A stretch of 64,000 nt of DNA from Chryseobacterium sp. G0162. Lineage in GTDB: Bacteria > Bacteroidota > Bacteroidia > Flavobacteriales > Weeksellaceae. The position numbers and the translations under genes were made by a program. Below, one piece after another: positions 34,899 to 42,352 of the stretch (its first letter is position 1; each line of letters opens with the position of its first letter). The stretch covers positions 4,822,001 to 4,886,000 of the forward strand of contig NZ_CP033922.1 in the NCBI RefSeq assembly GCF_003815715.1. Direction: 5' to 3'. The notes beneath the pieces were generated by a model, which saw only the letters and a program-made list of their open reading frames with translations, was not told the DNA's origin and made no database searches.

Positions 34899-36391
34899 TT
34901 CTTGACTATTTTAGTGAAAATAGTATTCCCTTTTAATAGATAGTTACCTGATGGGTAATTTGTTAGATCAATACGATTGCTTCCTTTATTTAAAGTTATA
35001 TTTTTAATGAGTTTACCAGTGATGTCATATAAATAAACATTTTCGTTAGCCGTAGCATCCACAGTGATCACACCTGTTGTTGGATTCGGGTAGGCTTGAG
35101 TTTTAACTTGTTTTGTTGTTTCAGCGGTTGATAAATTTGAGTTGCAGCTAGCATTATAAGTATCTCCAATAATGTTAAAGCCTTTGTTTACCAACTGAGC
35201 TCTCGCCATAATAGTCTGCGATGTAGAATAAATTAGCCCTGTTGCATCTATGCTTCCAGATGTGAGTCCTGAGCTTGCCCATGTAGGGTTATTGCTGATT
35301 GCAATCAGAAATTTATTATAATTGATACATGATAACCCGGAATTTTTAAATCCAAAATTTACTGAATTCGAATAAATGTTTTGAAACTTGATATTCCAGG
35401 CAGAAATATCCTGATTAAAAAGTAAAGCTCCATTAAACATCATAAATCCATAAGGATCATTAACTTTACTAACATCCCAATTCCCAATGGGCTGATTAAA
35501 CGCGACTGCATTGGTAAACATTTGCTGAAAACTTGTTACTTTACTTGTATTCCAATTACTAAGAGGCTGATTAAAAGATTTAGCATTAGAAAACATATAA
35601 CTAAAATTAGTAGCATTATTTGTATTCCATGAATTTAATGGCTGATTGAAAGCTAATGCATCCTGGAACATTGAATAGAAATTGCTTCCGGAAGAGGTAT
35701 TCCAGGTTGAAATATTTTGATTAAAAGCTGAGGCATAAGAAAACATATTCCCAAAATCTGTGACTTTCGCTGTATTCCAGGTCCCGATATTCTGATTAAA
35801 TAATGTTGCTCTGTTAAACATGCCGTTCATAGTCGTGATAGTGCTTGTGTTCCAGTTAGAAAATGAATCATTTCCAATCAAAGACGGACAATTAGAAAAC
35901 ATCTGTGATACATTGTTTATTTGCGTCAAATTAGGAGTATCTGTGGCTGTTACATTAAGGTTCGGACAGTCTGCAAATCCCTGACTGAATTGCTGAAGCC
36001 ATACGGTATCTCCCCACTGGCTCACTTCGAAGAGTTCTGGGTTTCCACTGGCATGCATATAAGGACTCCCTCTGAATCCATAAAATAATCCATTACCATT
36101 AGATACTTTAACCTTGTAGGTTGCTTGTATAGGGTTTGTATGCAAAGAGGTACCAAAAGAAATAGTTGTAAAACTGCTGCTATTAGAAGTGACAGAACTA
36201 AGGACTCCGTTATGCTGAGGATATCCTACTTCTTCCCAGCTAATGGTGTAGTCTGTTCCGGTACCTCCAAAAGATATTGCATTATCAATGGTGCCGTTTA
36301 CATTAGGTTTCCACAAAGTGATAAATTCATTTTGTGCATAAGAAATGAAAAATAGAAAAAGAAAAATGATTACTAGTTGTTTTTTGTACAT
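34895..36391 (-). CDS. BspA/DUF285 surface protein with type IX sorting domain
   Basis: The 498-residue protein has a signal peptide (to AQN near residue 21). It carries about six copies of the BspA-type repeat of about 25 residues (variants of FNQNIGTWNTAKVTDFGNMF, FNQPLNSWNTNNATNFSYMF, FNQPIGNWDVSKVNDPYGF) over residues 190-345. The C-terminal sorting domain (AYPNPTTGVITVDATANENV ... GNYLLKGNTIFTKIVKN) marks export by the type IX system and attachment to the surface. BspA-type proteins bind host or matrix proteins, and adhesion is a reasonable inference. Confidence 0.9.
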   Translation of the reverse strand: MYKKQLVIIFLFLFFISYAQNEFITLWKPNVNGTIDNAISFGGTGTDYTISWEEVGYPQHNGVLSSVTSNSSSFTTISFGTSLHTNPIQATYKVKVSNGNGLFYGFRGSPYMHASGNPELFEVSQWGDTVWLQQFSQGFADCPNLNVTATDTPNLTQINNVSQMFSNCPSLIGNDSFSNWNTSTITTMNGMFNRATLFNQNIGTWNTAKVTDFGNMFSYASAFNQNISTWNTSSGSNFYSMFQDALAFNQPLNSWNTNNATNFSYMFSNAKSFNQPLSNWNTSKVTSFQQMFTNAVAFNQPIGNWDVSKVNDPYGFMMFNGALLFNQDISAWNIKFQNIYSNSVNFGFKNSGLSCINYNKFLIAISNNPTWASSGLTSGSIDATGLIYSTSQTIMARAQLVNKGFNIIGDTYNASCNSNLSTAETTKQVKTQAYPNPTTGVITVDATANENVYLYDITGKLIKNITLNKGSNRIDLTNYPSGNYLLKGNTIFTKIVKN

Positions 36392-36829
36392 AATTTAAAA
36401 AATAATTTGAGGTTAAAATTGGATTTAATAAGACATAACTTCCCGGGATTCTGTATCTTATCTCTAACACAAAGATATAGATGCACAGCGACAGAACTTG
36501 TCGTATTAAATTTTATTACAAATTATTTTTAACTTTTTTCTTTATGAAATCTGACTGTATTTTAATGAAAATGAATGTTATAGAGGGATTAAAATTTCGT
36601 TATTTGTTTATATCTGATCAAGCATTTTTGACTAGGTTCTGTTCAATAAAAAAACTATTGCAGATTAAACAGATCGGTTTTACAATACGGAACACGGTGA
36701 AAACTATTATTCTGTATAACAAAAAAGCACCCGATTGGATGCTTTTAATTTTCAAATATAAAAAATATAGAAATCTGTGGAGAAAAAATAATTGTTATTT
36801 TTCGGTAAATGCTAAGATTTCTTTAGCTG
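36392..36829. other. Intergenic region with the terminator of the ferritin-like operon
   Basis: This 438-bp AT-rich stretch contains a terminator near 36721-36746 (minus strand). An open frame on the plus strand is low-complexity and has no family features. Promoter elements of the BspA gene must lie in the left part. Confidence 0.5.
36721..36746 (-). terminator. Terminator after the ferritin-like genes
   Basis: AAAAGCA / TGCTTTT arms lie around CCCGATTGGA, with an A-run that reads as a T-run on the minus strand. It is close in sequence to the stronger terminator at 42301. Confidence 0.6.
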
Positions 36830-37645
36830 CTATACAATAAATAAAGAAGCAATAGTCTGTGCATCACTACCACTCAAAATTTCATCATAAGCCGCGGAAC
36901 CTGCTGCTGCTCCAAATGAGGCTGCCGTATTGTATCCTGCCTGATTGGTATTATCTTCTCCCGCATAAACAGGATTGGTTGCTGAAGGCATATTTCCGCC
37001 ATTAGCAAGTTCTATCCATCCTTTATTAGCTCTCATTCTTCTTACCTGTGAAGCATGTCTTGCTTCTACAGAATGAATCTGCAATGCTGCTTGAAGCACC
37101 ACTTTGTTTGACATTACGTTCCCTGCCTGTCCTTTATAAGCTCTTACCCCTGTGTCTTCAAAAGCCTGTGAAAGAATAAGAAACTGATTGTAATCTGTAA
37201 AAGGTGAGAAATTTCCATTAGCCGTAAAATCAAAGGTAGGTTTAGCTCCCGGAGTAACTCCTAAAGAAGTAAGGGTACTTTTTAGAAAACTTACATGTGC
37301 CGATTCATGTTTTGAAATTTGCATGAAAACTGTTCTGTCTGCATTGGGAATCAGTCCCGCGGTAGAGAGTCCTTTACTGTAGTATTCATCTTCAAGATAT
37401 TCCAGTACCAGAGCTAATTGTAAGGCGTCAGTTAAAGTACTTTTTAATGCAGTTCCTGTGACTTGTTTATTCACTGTTTCCGCTTTTGCCGGAGTTGCCA
37501 TTAAGGCACCCAAACCAAGTGGAACTGCTGCTACAGCTGCTTTTTTACCGAATAATGACATATTCGTGATTGCTTCTAATCTTGAGGCTTCCGTTGTAAA
37601 AAATTTATCATAAGAAAGCTTATCTAATAATTTAAGAATATTCAT
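36830..37645 (-). CDS. Ferritin-like (Ferritin_2) protein 2
   Basis: This 271-residue protein has a hydrophobic segment near residues 36-52 (AVAAVPLGLGALMATPAKAE), probably an export signal. Ferritin-like helices follow: ALVLEYLEDEYYSKGL, ISKHESAHVSFLKSTL, FEDTGVRAYKGQAG and HSVEARHASQVRRMR. E and H residues in EYLEDEYY, HESAH and EARH are in the positions expected for a diiron site. It lies 25 bp after a related gene and is probably co-transcribed. The reaction is unknown. Confidence 0.85.
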   Translation of the reverse strand: MNILKLLDKLSYDKFFTTEASRLEAITNMSLFGKKAAVAAVPLGLGALMATPAKAETVNKQVTGTALKSTLTDALQLALVLEYLEDEYYSKGLSTAGLIPNADRTVFMQISKHESAHVSFLKSTLTSLGVTPGAKPTFDFTANGNFSPFTDYNQFLILSQAFEDTGVRAYKGQAGNVMSNKVVLQAALQIHSVEARHASQVRRMRANKGWIELANGGNMPSATNPVYAGEDNTNQAGYNTAASFGAAAGSAAYDEILSGSDAQTIASLFIV

Positions 37646-37670
37646 AATGTAAGTTTTTGAAGATAAATAA

Positions 37671-38384
37671 TTAATTAATGCCTCTTTCTTTCCAGGTGAA
37701 GCGGTTTTTGATAAATCCTCCGGCCACCATTACAATGTCTTTAGGTTCTTTGGCAACGTCAAGTCCATTGGCATCTATTACATCATCCCCTGAAAAATCT
37801 GCAGATCCGGGGTTGATCAGATTTCTAATGGCTGAGGCATGTCTTGCTTCTACTGAAACTATTTTTCCTGCAATAACAAGATAAGCGGAATTGGTGATGT
37901 ATTTTCCGGCACCGTTATACGCGGCTACTCCTGTATCTTCCAATGCTTTTGCTGTAGCCAATACAGAATTTCTGTCATTAAAATTTACATTAGGGTACTG
38001 AAAATCAAGTTTTGGAAGAACATTCTGGGTGACTCCACTGATCGCGGCCTTGAAAAAGTCCCTATGAATAACTTCATGGTGGTATAGATCTGTAAAAACT
38101 TCTTTTTCAATACTGGAAATACCCGCATAAAAATTATTAACTACCTTAGTATAGAAATCAGCTTCCAGCTGTTCAAGGGCATAAGCATAATTTAATACGC
38201 CAACATCTCCTGATCCAAGATCAAAAATCTGGTCATTATTCATCTGCTGAAAATCATCATCATCATTACAGCCTATCATGGTAAGCCCTGCAATAGCTAA
38301 TCCTACTCCACTCAATTTTAGAAAATTTCTTCTGCCTGTATCAAGAGTAGCACCCTGATTAGAAACATGAATTGTTTTTTTCAT
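37671..38384 (-). CDS. Ferritin-like (Ferritin_2) protein 1 with twin-arginine signal
   Basis: This 237-residue protein has a twin-arginine type signal (RRNFLKLSGVGLAIAGLTM) that ends in a lipobox-like cysteine (IGCN), so it is probably a Tat-exported lipoprotein. Ferritin-like helices follow (YALEQLEADFYTKVV, YHHEVIHRDFFKAA, ALEDTGVAAYNGAG, VSVEARHASAIRNL). It precedes a paralog lacking this signal. The pair may bind metal in the periplasm. They lie downstream of the fasciclin gene on the same strand, with a terminator between. Confidence 0.87.
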   Translation of the reverse strand: MKKTIHVSNQGATLDTGRRNFLKLSGVGLAIAGLTMIGCNDDDDFQQMNNDQIFDLGSGDVGVLNYAYALEQLEADFYTKVVNNFYAGISSIEKEVFTDLYHHEVIHRDFFKAAISGVTQNVLPKLDFQYPNVNFNDRNSVLATAKALEDTGVAAYNGAGKYITNSAYLVIAGKIVSVEARHASAIRNLINPGSADFSGDDVIDANGLDVAKEPKDIVMVAGGFIKNRFTWKERGIN

Positions 38385-38426
38385 AATATTAATTTTTTAA
38401 GTGTTTGATTATATGTGAGAAGAAGA

Positions 38427-38454
38427 AAAAACAGCATACTCAATATGCTGTTTT
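38427..38454 (-). terminator. Terminator after the fasciclin gene
   Basis: AAAACAGCATA-CTCAA-TATGCTGTTTT is a stem-loop whose T-run is on the minus strand, 14 bp after the fasciclin stop codon. It probably limits read-through into the ferritin-like genes. Confidence 0.75.
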
Positions 38455-38467
38455 AATTCTTATGGTT

Positions 38468-39037
38468 TTAAGGCATCAGAACCGTATCGATTACGTGAAT
38501 AACACCGTTGGATTGATTAACATCTGCAATGGTTACTTTGGCACTGTTTCCTTTAGCATCTTTTATATAAAGATCTTTTCCTTTTGTCCAGAAAGTAAGC
38601 TCTTCTCCCTGCACTGTTTTCATCATGCTTTTTCCGTTTCCTGCTTTTACAGCTGCCCATATTTCTTTAGCACTGTATTTCCCAGGAAGAACATGGTAAG
38701 TTAAAATGCTGGTAAGCATTGCTTTATTTTCAGGCTTTACAAGATTTTCTACTGTTCCTTTCGGTAGTTTTGCAAATGCAGCATCTGTAGGAGCCAATAC
38801 TGTGAAAGGGCCTTTTCCTTCTAAGGTTTCTACCAGTCCTGCAGCTTTTACTGCAGCAACCAGGGTTTTATGATCCTTAGAGTTTACAGCATTTTCAATA
38901 ATGTTTTTGGAAGGGTACATAGGAGCACCTCCTACCATTACTGTTTTTTCTTTCATCATTTGTGCATTTACCTTCCCACTGAAAGCAAATGATAAAGCTA
39001 CCATTGCTAAAACTGTGATTTTTGTTCGTGTGTTCAT
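38468..39037 (-). CDS. Fasciclin (FAS1) domain protein
   Basis: This 189-residue protein has a signal peptide (MNTRTKITVLAMVALSFAFS) and one FAS1 domain from about residue 50: AVNSKDHKTLVAAVKAAGLV, FTVLAPTDAAFAKLPKGTVE, LTSILTYHVLPGKYSA and a closing VIHVIDTVLMP. FAS1 proteins are secreted adhesion or matrix proteins. Its promoter has the same bipartite motif as that of msrB, which suggests that the ECF sigma factor at 39761 controls both. Confidence 0.92.
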   Translation of the reverse strand: MNTRTKITVLAMVALSFAFSGKVNAQMMKEKTVMVGGAPMYPSKNIIENAVNSKDHKTLVAAVKAAGLVETLEGKGPFTVLAPTDAAFAKLPKGTVENLVKPENKAMLTSILTYHVLPGKYSAKEIWAAVKAGNGKSMMKTVQGEELTFWTKGKDLYIKDAKGNSAKVTIADVNQSNGVIHVIDTVLMP

Positions 39038-39076
39038 TGTAATATTTTTTTAAATTAATTATAGTTAATTTGTGTT

Positions 39077-39112
39077 TTAATATCATTTACGAGCTTGGTT
39101 TTATTTTAGATT
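39077..39112 (-). promoter_or_regulatory. Candidate ECF sigma promoter of the fasciclin gene
   Basis: On the minus strand AATCTAAA is followed after 13 bp by CGTAAATGATATTAA. The same two blocks with the same spacing lie before msrB (39695-39730). The sequence between them differs, so this is not a duplicated segment. A CGTA core fits the -10 position of ECF-type promoters. Confidence 0.65.
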
Positions 39113-39155
39113 GAAAAAAAATAAAATTTAATTTAAATTACTGTAAATCAGTGTA

Positions 39156-39671
39156 TTATTTTTTACTTGGAATAAAATCAAGGCAAATAGAGTTCATACA
39201 AAAGCGTTTTCCTGTCGGTTTCGGACCATCTTCGAAGATATGTCCCAAATGAGAACCACATCTTCCACATAGAACCTCTGTTCGGATCATATTGTAAGAA
39301 GTATCTTTTCTGTAGGTAACACTATTTTTACGAATGGGTTGATAAAAAGACGGCCAGCCACAAGTAGTAGCAAATTTTGAAGTAGAAAGAAACAGGGCAT
39401 TTCCGCATACTGCACAATAATAGGTTCCTTTCTCATCAAGTTCATAATATTTTCCAGTGAACGCAGTTTCAGTGGCTCCTTCTCTGGCAACCTGATAGAG
39501 TTCAGGTTTTAAAATCTTTTTCCATTCCGAATTACTAATCTTCAGTGGAGATTCAGCAGTATGGGAGTAATAAGGATTTTTAGTTTTAAAAAGATCTGTT
39601 TGTGCTTTATATTCTCCGGTGGCTATTGCTATACAAGAGAGTAATAGTAGTTTTGATATTAGATTTTTCAT
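39156..39671 (-). CDS. msrB: Peptide-methionine (R)-S-oxide reductase MsrB, exported
   Basis: This 171-residue protein starts MKNLISKLLLLSCIAIATG, an export signal. The conserved MsrB segments are present: AREGATETAFTGKYYELDEK, YYCAVCGNALFLS (first zinc CxxC), TTCGWPSFYQPI, VLCGRCGSHLGH (second CxxC) and the catalytic cysteine in RFCMNSICL. It reduces methionine-R-sulfoxide in periplasmic or exported proteins, a defence against oxidants. I chose the start at 39671; the upstream frame adds an unlikely extension. It is divergent from the ECF sigma gene. Confidence 0.92.
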   Translation of the reverse strand: MKNLISKLLLLSCIAIATGEYKAQTDLFKTKNPYYSHTAESPLKISNSEWKKILKPELYQVAREGATETAFTGKYYELDEKGTYYCAVCGNALFLSTSKFATTCGWPSFYQPIRKNSVTYRKDTSYNMIRTEVLCGRCGSHLGHIFEDGPKPTGKRFCMNSICLDFIPSKK

Positions 39672-39694
39672 AATAGTTATTTTAAATTTTTCTC

Positions 39695-39730
39695 TTAATA
39701 TCATATACGGGATAAAAGAATATTCAGATT
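39695..39730 (-). promoter_or_regulatory. Candidate ECF sigma promoter of msrB
   Basis: On the minus strand AATCTGAA is followed after 13 bp by CGTATATGATATTAA, matching the fasciclin promoter in both blocks and in spacing. It abuts the divergent promoter of the ECF sigma gene. Confidence 0.65.
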
Positions 39731-39733
39731 TTG

Positions 39734-39763
39734 TTGAGAATATGTTTTATTTTATTACATTTG
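39734..39763 (+). promoter_or_regulatory. Promoter before the ECF sigma gene
   Basis: TTG (39734-39736) is followed after 19 bp by TACATTTG (39756-39763), a very good Bacteroidetes -33/-7 pair. The -7 box overlaps the TTG at 39761 used here as start codon, so either the start or the promoter call must be revised. Confidence 0.6.
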
Positions 39764-40330
39764 GATAGAAAAATAAAAGTTATTAAAACAACCTGCTCAG
39801 AAGAGGAACTTATCGTTTTACTGAAAGAAAAAAACGAAAACGGTTTTCATTATCTGTATGACCACTATTCCGGTGCGTTGTATGGTGTTGTTCTTCGTAT
39901 TGTTCAGTCTAAAGAATATACGGAAGAAATCCTCCAGGATGTTTTTGTTAAAATTTGGAATTCTATTCATCAATATGATGCTTCCAAAGGAAGATTTTAT
40001 ACCTGGATGATTAATATTGCCCGCAATACAGCGATCGATTATCTAAAATCGAAAGGATTCCAAAACGAACTTAAAAACCAATCACTTCCAGATTTCGTAT
40101 ATAACACTACAGAACTTTCAACGACCAATAATTCATCCGATTATATTGGATTTAACAATGTACTTGAAGGACTGGAAGTGGACAAGCAGGAACTCATTAA
40201 TCTTGCTTATTATCAGGGATATACCCAAAATGAAATATCCGAAAAACTGAAGATACCGCTGGGAACGGTAAAAACTAAAATGCGTAATACGCTGATGAAA
40301 TTAAAAGATTTGCTAAAAGATTATCAATAA
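39761..40330 (+). CDS. ECF RNA polymerase sigma factor
   Basis: This sigma-70 family protein of about 190 residues has region 2 (FHYLYDHYSGALYGVVLRIV, EILQDVFVKIWNSI, TWMINIARNTAIDYLKSK) and region 4 (LINLAYYQGYTQNEISEKLK, IPLGTVKTKMRNTL). It is co-directional with, and almost adjacent to, an RskA-type anti-sigma gene, so it belongs to a membrane-signalling sigma/anti-sigma pair. The start codon is uncertain. No ATG is available, and TTG at 39761 or 39731 are the only standard options. A good promoter overlaps the TTG at 39761, so a rarer start further in (ATA or ATT near 39773-39782) is possible. Confidence 0.88.
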   Translation: MDRKIKVIKTTCSEEELIVLLKEKNENGFHYLYDHYSGALYGVVLRIVQSKEYTEEILQDVFVKIWNSIHQYDASKGRFYTWMINIARNTAIDYLKSKGFQNELKNQSLPDFVYNTTELSTTNNSSDYIGFNNVLEGLEVDKQELINLAYYQGYTQNEISEKLKIPLGTVKTKMRNTLMKLKDLLKDYQ

Positions 40331-40331
40331 A

Positions 40332-41153
40332 TTGAACACTAAGGAATACATATCATCCGGAATTATAGAATCTTATATTCTAGGTCATGCTTCTCCCGAG
40401 GAAGCAGGCATTTTGGAGTGTGTGATGAAAAACAATGCTGAAGTGAAAGCCGCTTATGAAGAAGCGCAAAAAACTTTGGAAGATCTGGCTACTGCCCAGG
40501 CTGTAACACCTCCAAATGATCTGAAATCTAAGATTTGGAATACCATTCAGCAGAAACAGTCTACTGAAGAAGAAACCCTTTCTATTCCTGTAAATACTCC
40601 TGTCTCAAAAGATCGGGAGGAATTTAAAATTGAAGGAGAAACCAAGAAGAATACTAATTGGAAAGCCTATGCTGTTGCGGCATCTGTTTTATTTCTTGTA
40701 AGTATTGCAGGCAATCTATTTTGGATGAACAGCCAGTCGGCTACGAAGCAAGAAATGACAAAATTGGCAGCAGAAAAGCAATCTCAGGATGCTGCTATGA
40801 AAAAGATGGATCACAAACTGAATATGTTCTCTAATCCGGATATGCAAATGGTAATGTTAAAAGGCGTAGAAAAGCATCAGGATGCCAAAGCCATGGTTTT
40901 CTGGGATAAAAAGACAAAAGAAGTTTACCTGAATGCTGAGAATCTTCCTAAAGCCCCAACCGGGATGCAGTACCAGCTTTGGGCTATTGAAGACGGAAAA
41001 CCTGTAAATGCAGGAATGTATGCCGAAAATAAAGATAGCCAGATTGCATTGGCTACCATCTCAAAAGCACAGGCTTTTGCCATCACACTTGAAAAAGAAG
41101 GCGGAAGTAGTGTTCCGACTATGGAAAATATGTATGTAATGGGAGGAATATAA
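40332..41153 (+). CDS. Anti-sigma factor, RskA type
   Basis: This 273-residue protein starts with TTG 2 bp after the ECF stop. Residues 1-75 form the zinc-less anti-sigma domain (IIESYILGHASPEEAGILEC), and a single transmembrane helix (YAVAASVLFLVSIAGNLFWM) lies near residue 120. The periplasmic C-terminus carries an RskA signature (MVFWDKKTKEVYLNAENLPK, PTGMQYQLWAIEDGKPVNAG). It holds the sigma factor until an envelope signal triggers release. The nearby fasciclin and msrB genes are the likely targets. Confidence 0.9.
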   Translation: MNTKEYISSGIIESYILGHASPEEAGILECVMKNNAEVKAAYEEAQKTLEDLATAQAVTPPNDLKSKIWNTIQQKQSTEEETLSIPVNTPVSKDREEFKIEGETKKNTNWKAYAVAASVLFLVSIAGNLFWMNSQSATKQEMTKLAAEKQSQDAAMKKMDHKLNMFSNPDMQMVMLKGVEKHQDAKAMVFWDKKTKEVYLNAENLPKAPTGMQYQLWAIEDGKPVNAGMYAENKDSQIALATISKAQAFAITLEKEGGSSVPTMENMYVMGGI

Positions 41154-41211
41154 GATTCCTATTCAATATTCATCTCCTATCTGGTTAAAAGCTTTTTATC
41201 ATTTTTAAAGA

Positions 41212-41790
41212 ATGCTTTTAGAAAAATTATTCAAAGAGTTCAATGTTGATCTCAATACATTTAATACAGCTGAATCTGAGCTTTTTGACCAGTTTTTTGA
41301 ACGAATATGGGTTAAAAAGAACACATTTCTTATTCAGGAAGGTGAATTAGAGAAATACAGTTATTTTATTTTCAATGGTATAGCACGTTGCTGGACCTTA
41401 AATCATAAAGGTGAGGAACAAACCTTCTGGTTTTGTAAGGAAGGCTCCTTTTCTTTGTCTAATATTTCATTTACCCTCCAGGAAAAGTCAACTTTTAATG
41501 TGCAGACCATTACAGATTGTGAAATATATAGGATTAATCAGGAACAGGCTATCAGGCTATATGAAGCGATTCCTGGTTTGAAAGCAGTCTTTGAAAATCT
41601 GACAGCCAGATTGTTGAATAAGCTTTTGAATAGAAATATCGACCTGATAAAATACACTCCCGAACAGTATTATTTACAGATGATGGAAGAATTTGGAAAT
41701 ACTTTCAATTGTATTCCATTAAAGGATATTGCTTCTTATTTAGGGATTACTCCACAAGCATTAAGCAGAATACGGAAACGGATTTTTTAA
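41212..41790 (+). CDS. Crp/Fnr-type regulator
   Basis: This 192-residue protein has a cyclic-nucleotide-binding-like beta-barrel (FFERIWVKKNTFLIQEGELE, YSYFIFNGIARCWTLN, EEQTFWFCKEGSFSLSN) and a short C-terminal HTH (IPLKDIASYLGITPQALSRI). Key cAMP contacts of Crp are not obvious, so it is probably a non-cAMP member, as is usual in Bacteroidota. The start was kept at 41212. It is followed by a GNAT gene on the same strand. Confidence 0.88.
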   Translation: MLLEKLFKEFNVDLNTFNTAESELFDQFFERIWVKKNTFLIQEGELEKYSYFIFNGIARCWTLNHKGEEQTFWFCKEGSFSLSNISFTLQEKSTFNVQTITDCEIYRINQEQAIRLYEAIPGLKAVFENLTARLLNKLLNRNIDLIKYTPEQYYLQMMEEFGNTFNCIPLKDIASYLGITPQALSRIRKRIF

Positions 41791-41849
41791 CCCAGGTTCA
41801 GTGGTTGAGAGGTAAAAAATACGATTTTTGCTACTCAAAATTTACGACT

Positions 41850-42272
41850 ATGATAAGAGAAATACATGAAATAGATTATCCTCTGCTAATGAAAATCTGG
41901 GAAAGTTCTGTACTCAATACCCATGATTTTCTGAAAGAGGAAGATTTTAATTATTATAAAAAAGAGATTCCCGGTTATTTTGAACATGTTATTTTATTAG
42001 GGTTTGAAGAAAATGGAACTTTAGTTGGATTTATGGGAATTGCTGAAGGAAATCTTGAAATGCTGTTTATTCATAACGATTATCGTGGTAAAGGGATTGG
42101 TAAAAAACTGATTCAGTATGGAATCAATCATCTAAACGTAAATAAAGTAGATGTGAATGAACAAAATGCTCAGGCCGTGGGCTTCTATCAATATATCGGA
42201 TTCCGTGTTCTTGATAGATCAGCATTAGATAATCAGGGTAAAGAATATCCTATTTTACATATGGGATTATAA
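41850..42272 (+). CDS. GNAT-family acetyltransferase
   Basis: This 140-residue protein starts MIREIHEIDYPLLMKIWESS. It has the acetyl-CoA loop NDYRGKGIGKKLIQYGINHL and the C-terminal NEQNAQAVGFYQYIGFRVLD, standard for GNAT enzymes of the RimI/YjgM-like class. The upstream extension of the frame to 41709 overlaps the Crp gene and is not credible. The substrate is unknown. Confidence 0.87.
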   Translation: MIREIHEIDYPLLMKIWESSVLNTHDFLKEEDFNYYKKEIPGYFEHVILLGFEENGTLVGFMGIAEGNLEMLFIHNDYRGKGIGKKLIQYGINHLNVNKVDVNEQNAQAVGFYQYIGFRVLDRSALDNQGKEYPILHMGL

Positions 42273-42300
42273 TTTGGTAAAAGAAATTTATATGATAACC

Positions 42301-42328
42301 AAAAAGCATCCAAATCGGATGCTTTTTT
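42301..42328. terminator. Terminator between GNAT and metE
   Basis: AAAAAGCATCC-AAATC-GGATGCTTTTTT is a perfect stem-loop with T-runs on both strands between convergent genes. Confidence 0.9.
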
Positions 42329-42352
42329 GATTTTCTATGAGGTTGAAAATAG

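Noticed and set aside
36481..36840. 119-residue protein on the plus strand
   Set aside because: Low-complexity translation with no signal, domain or promoter; it covers the terminator of the ferritin-like operon.
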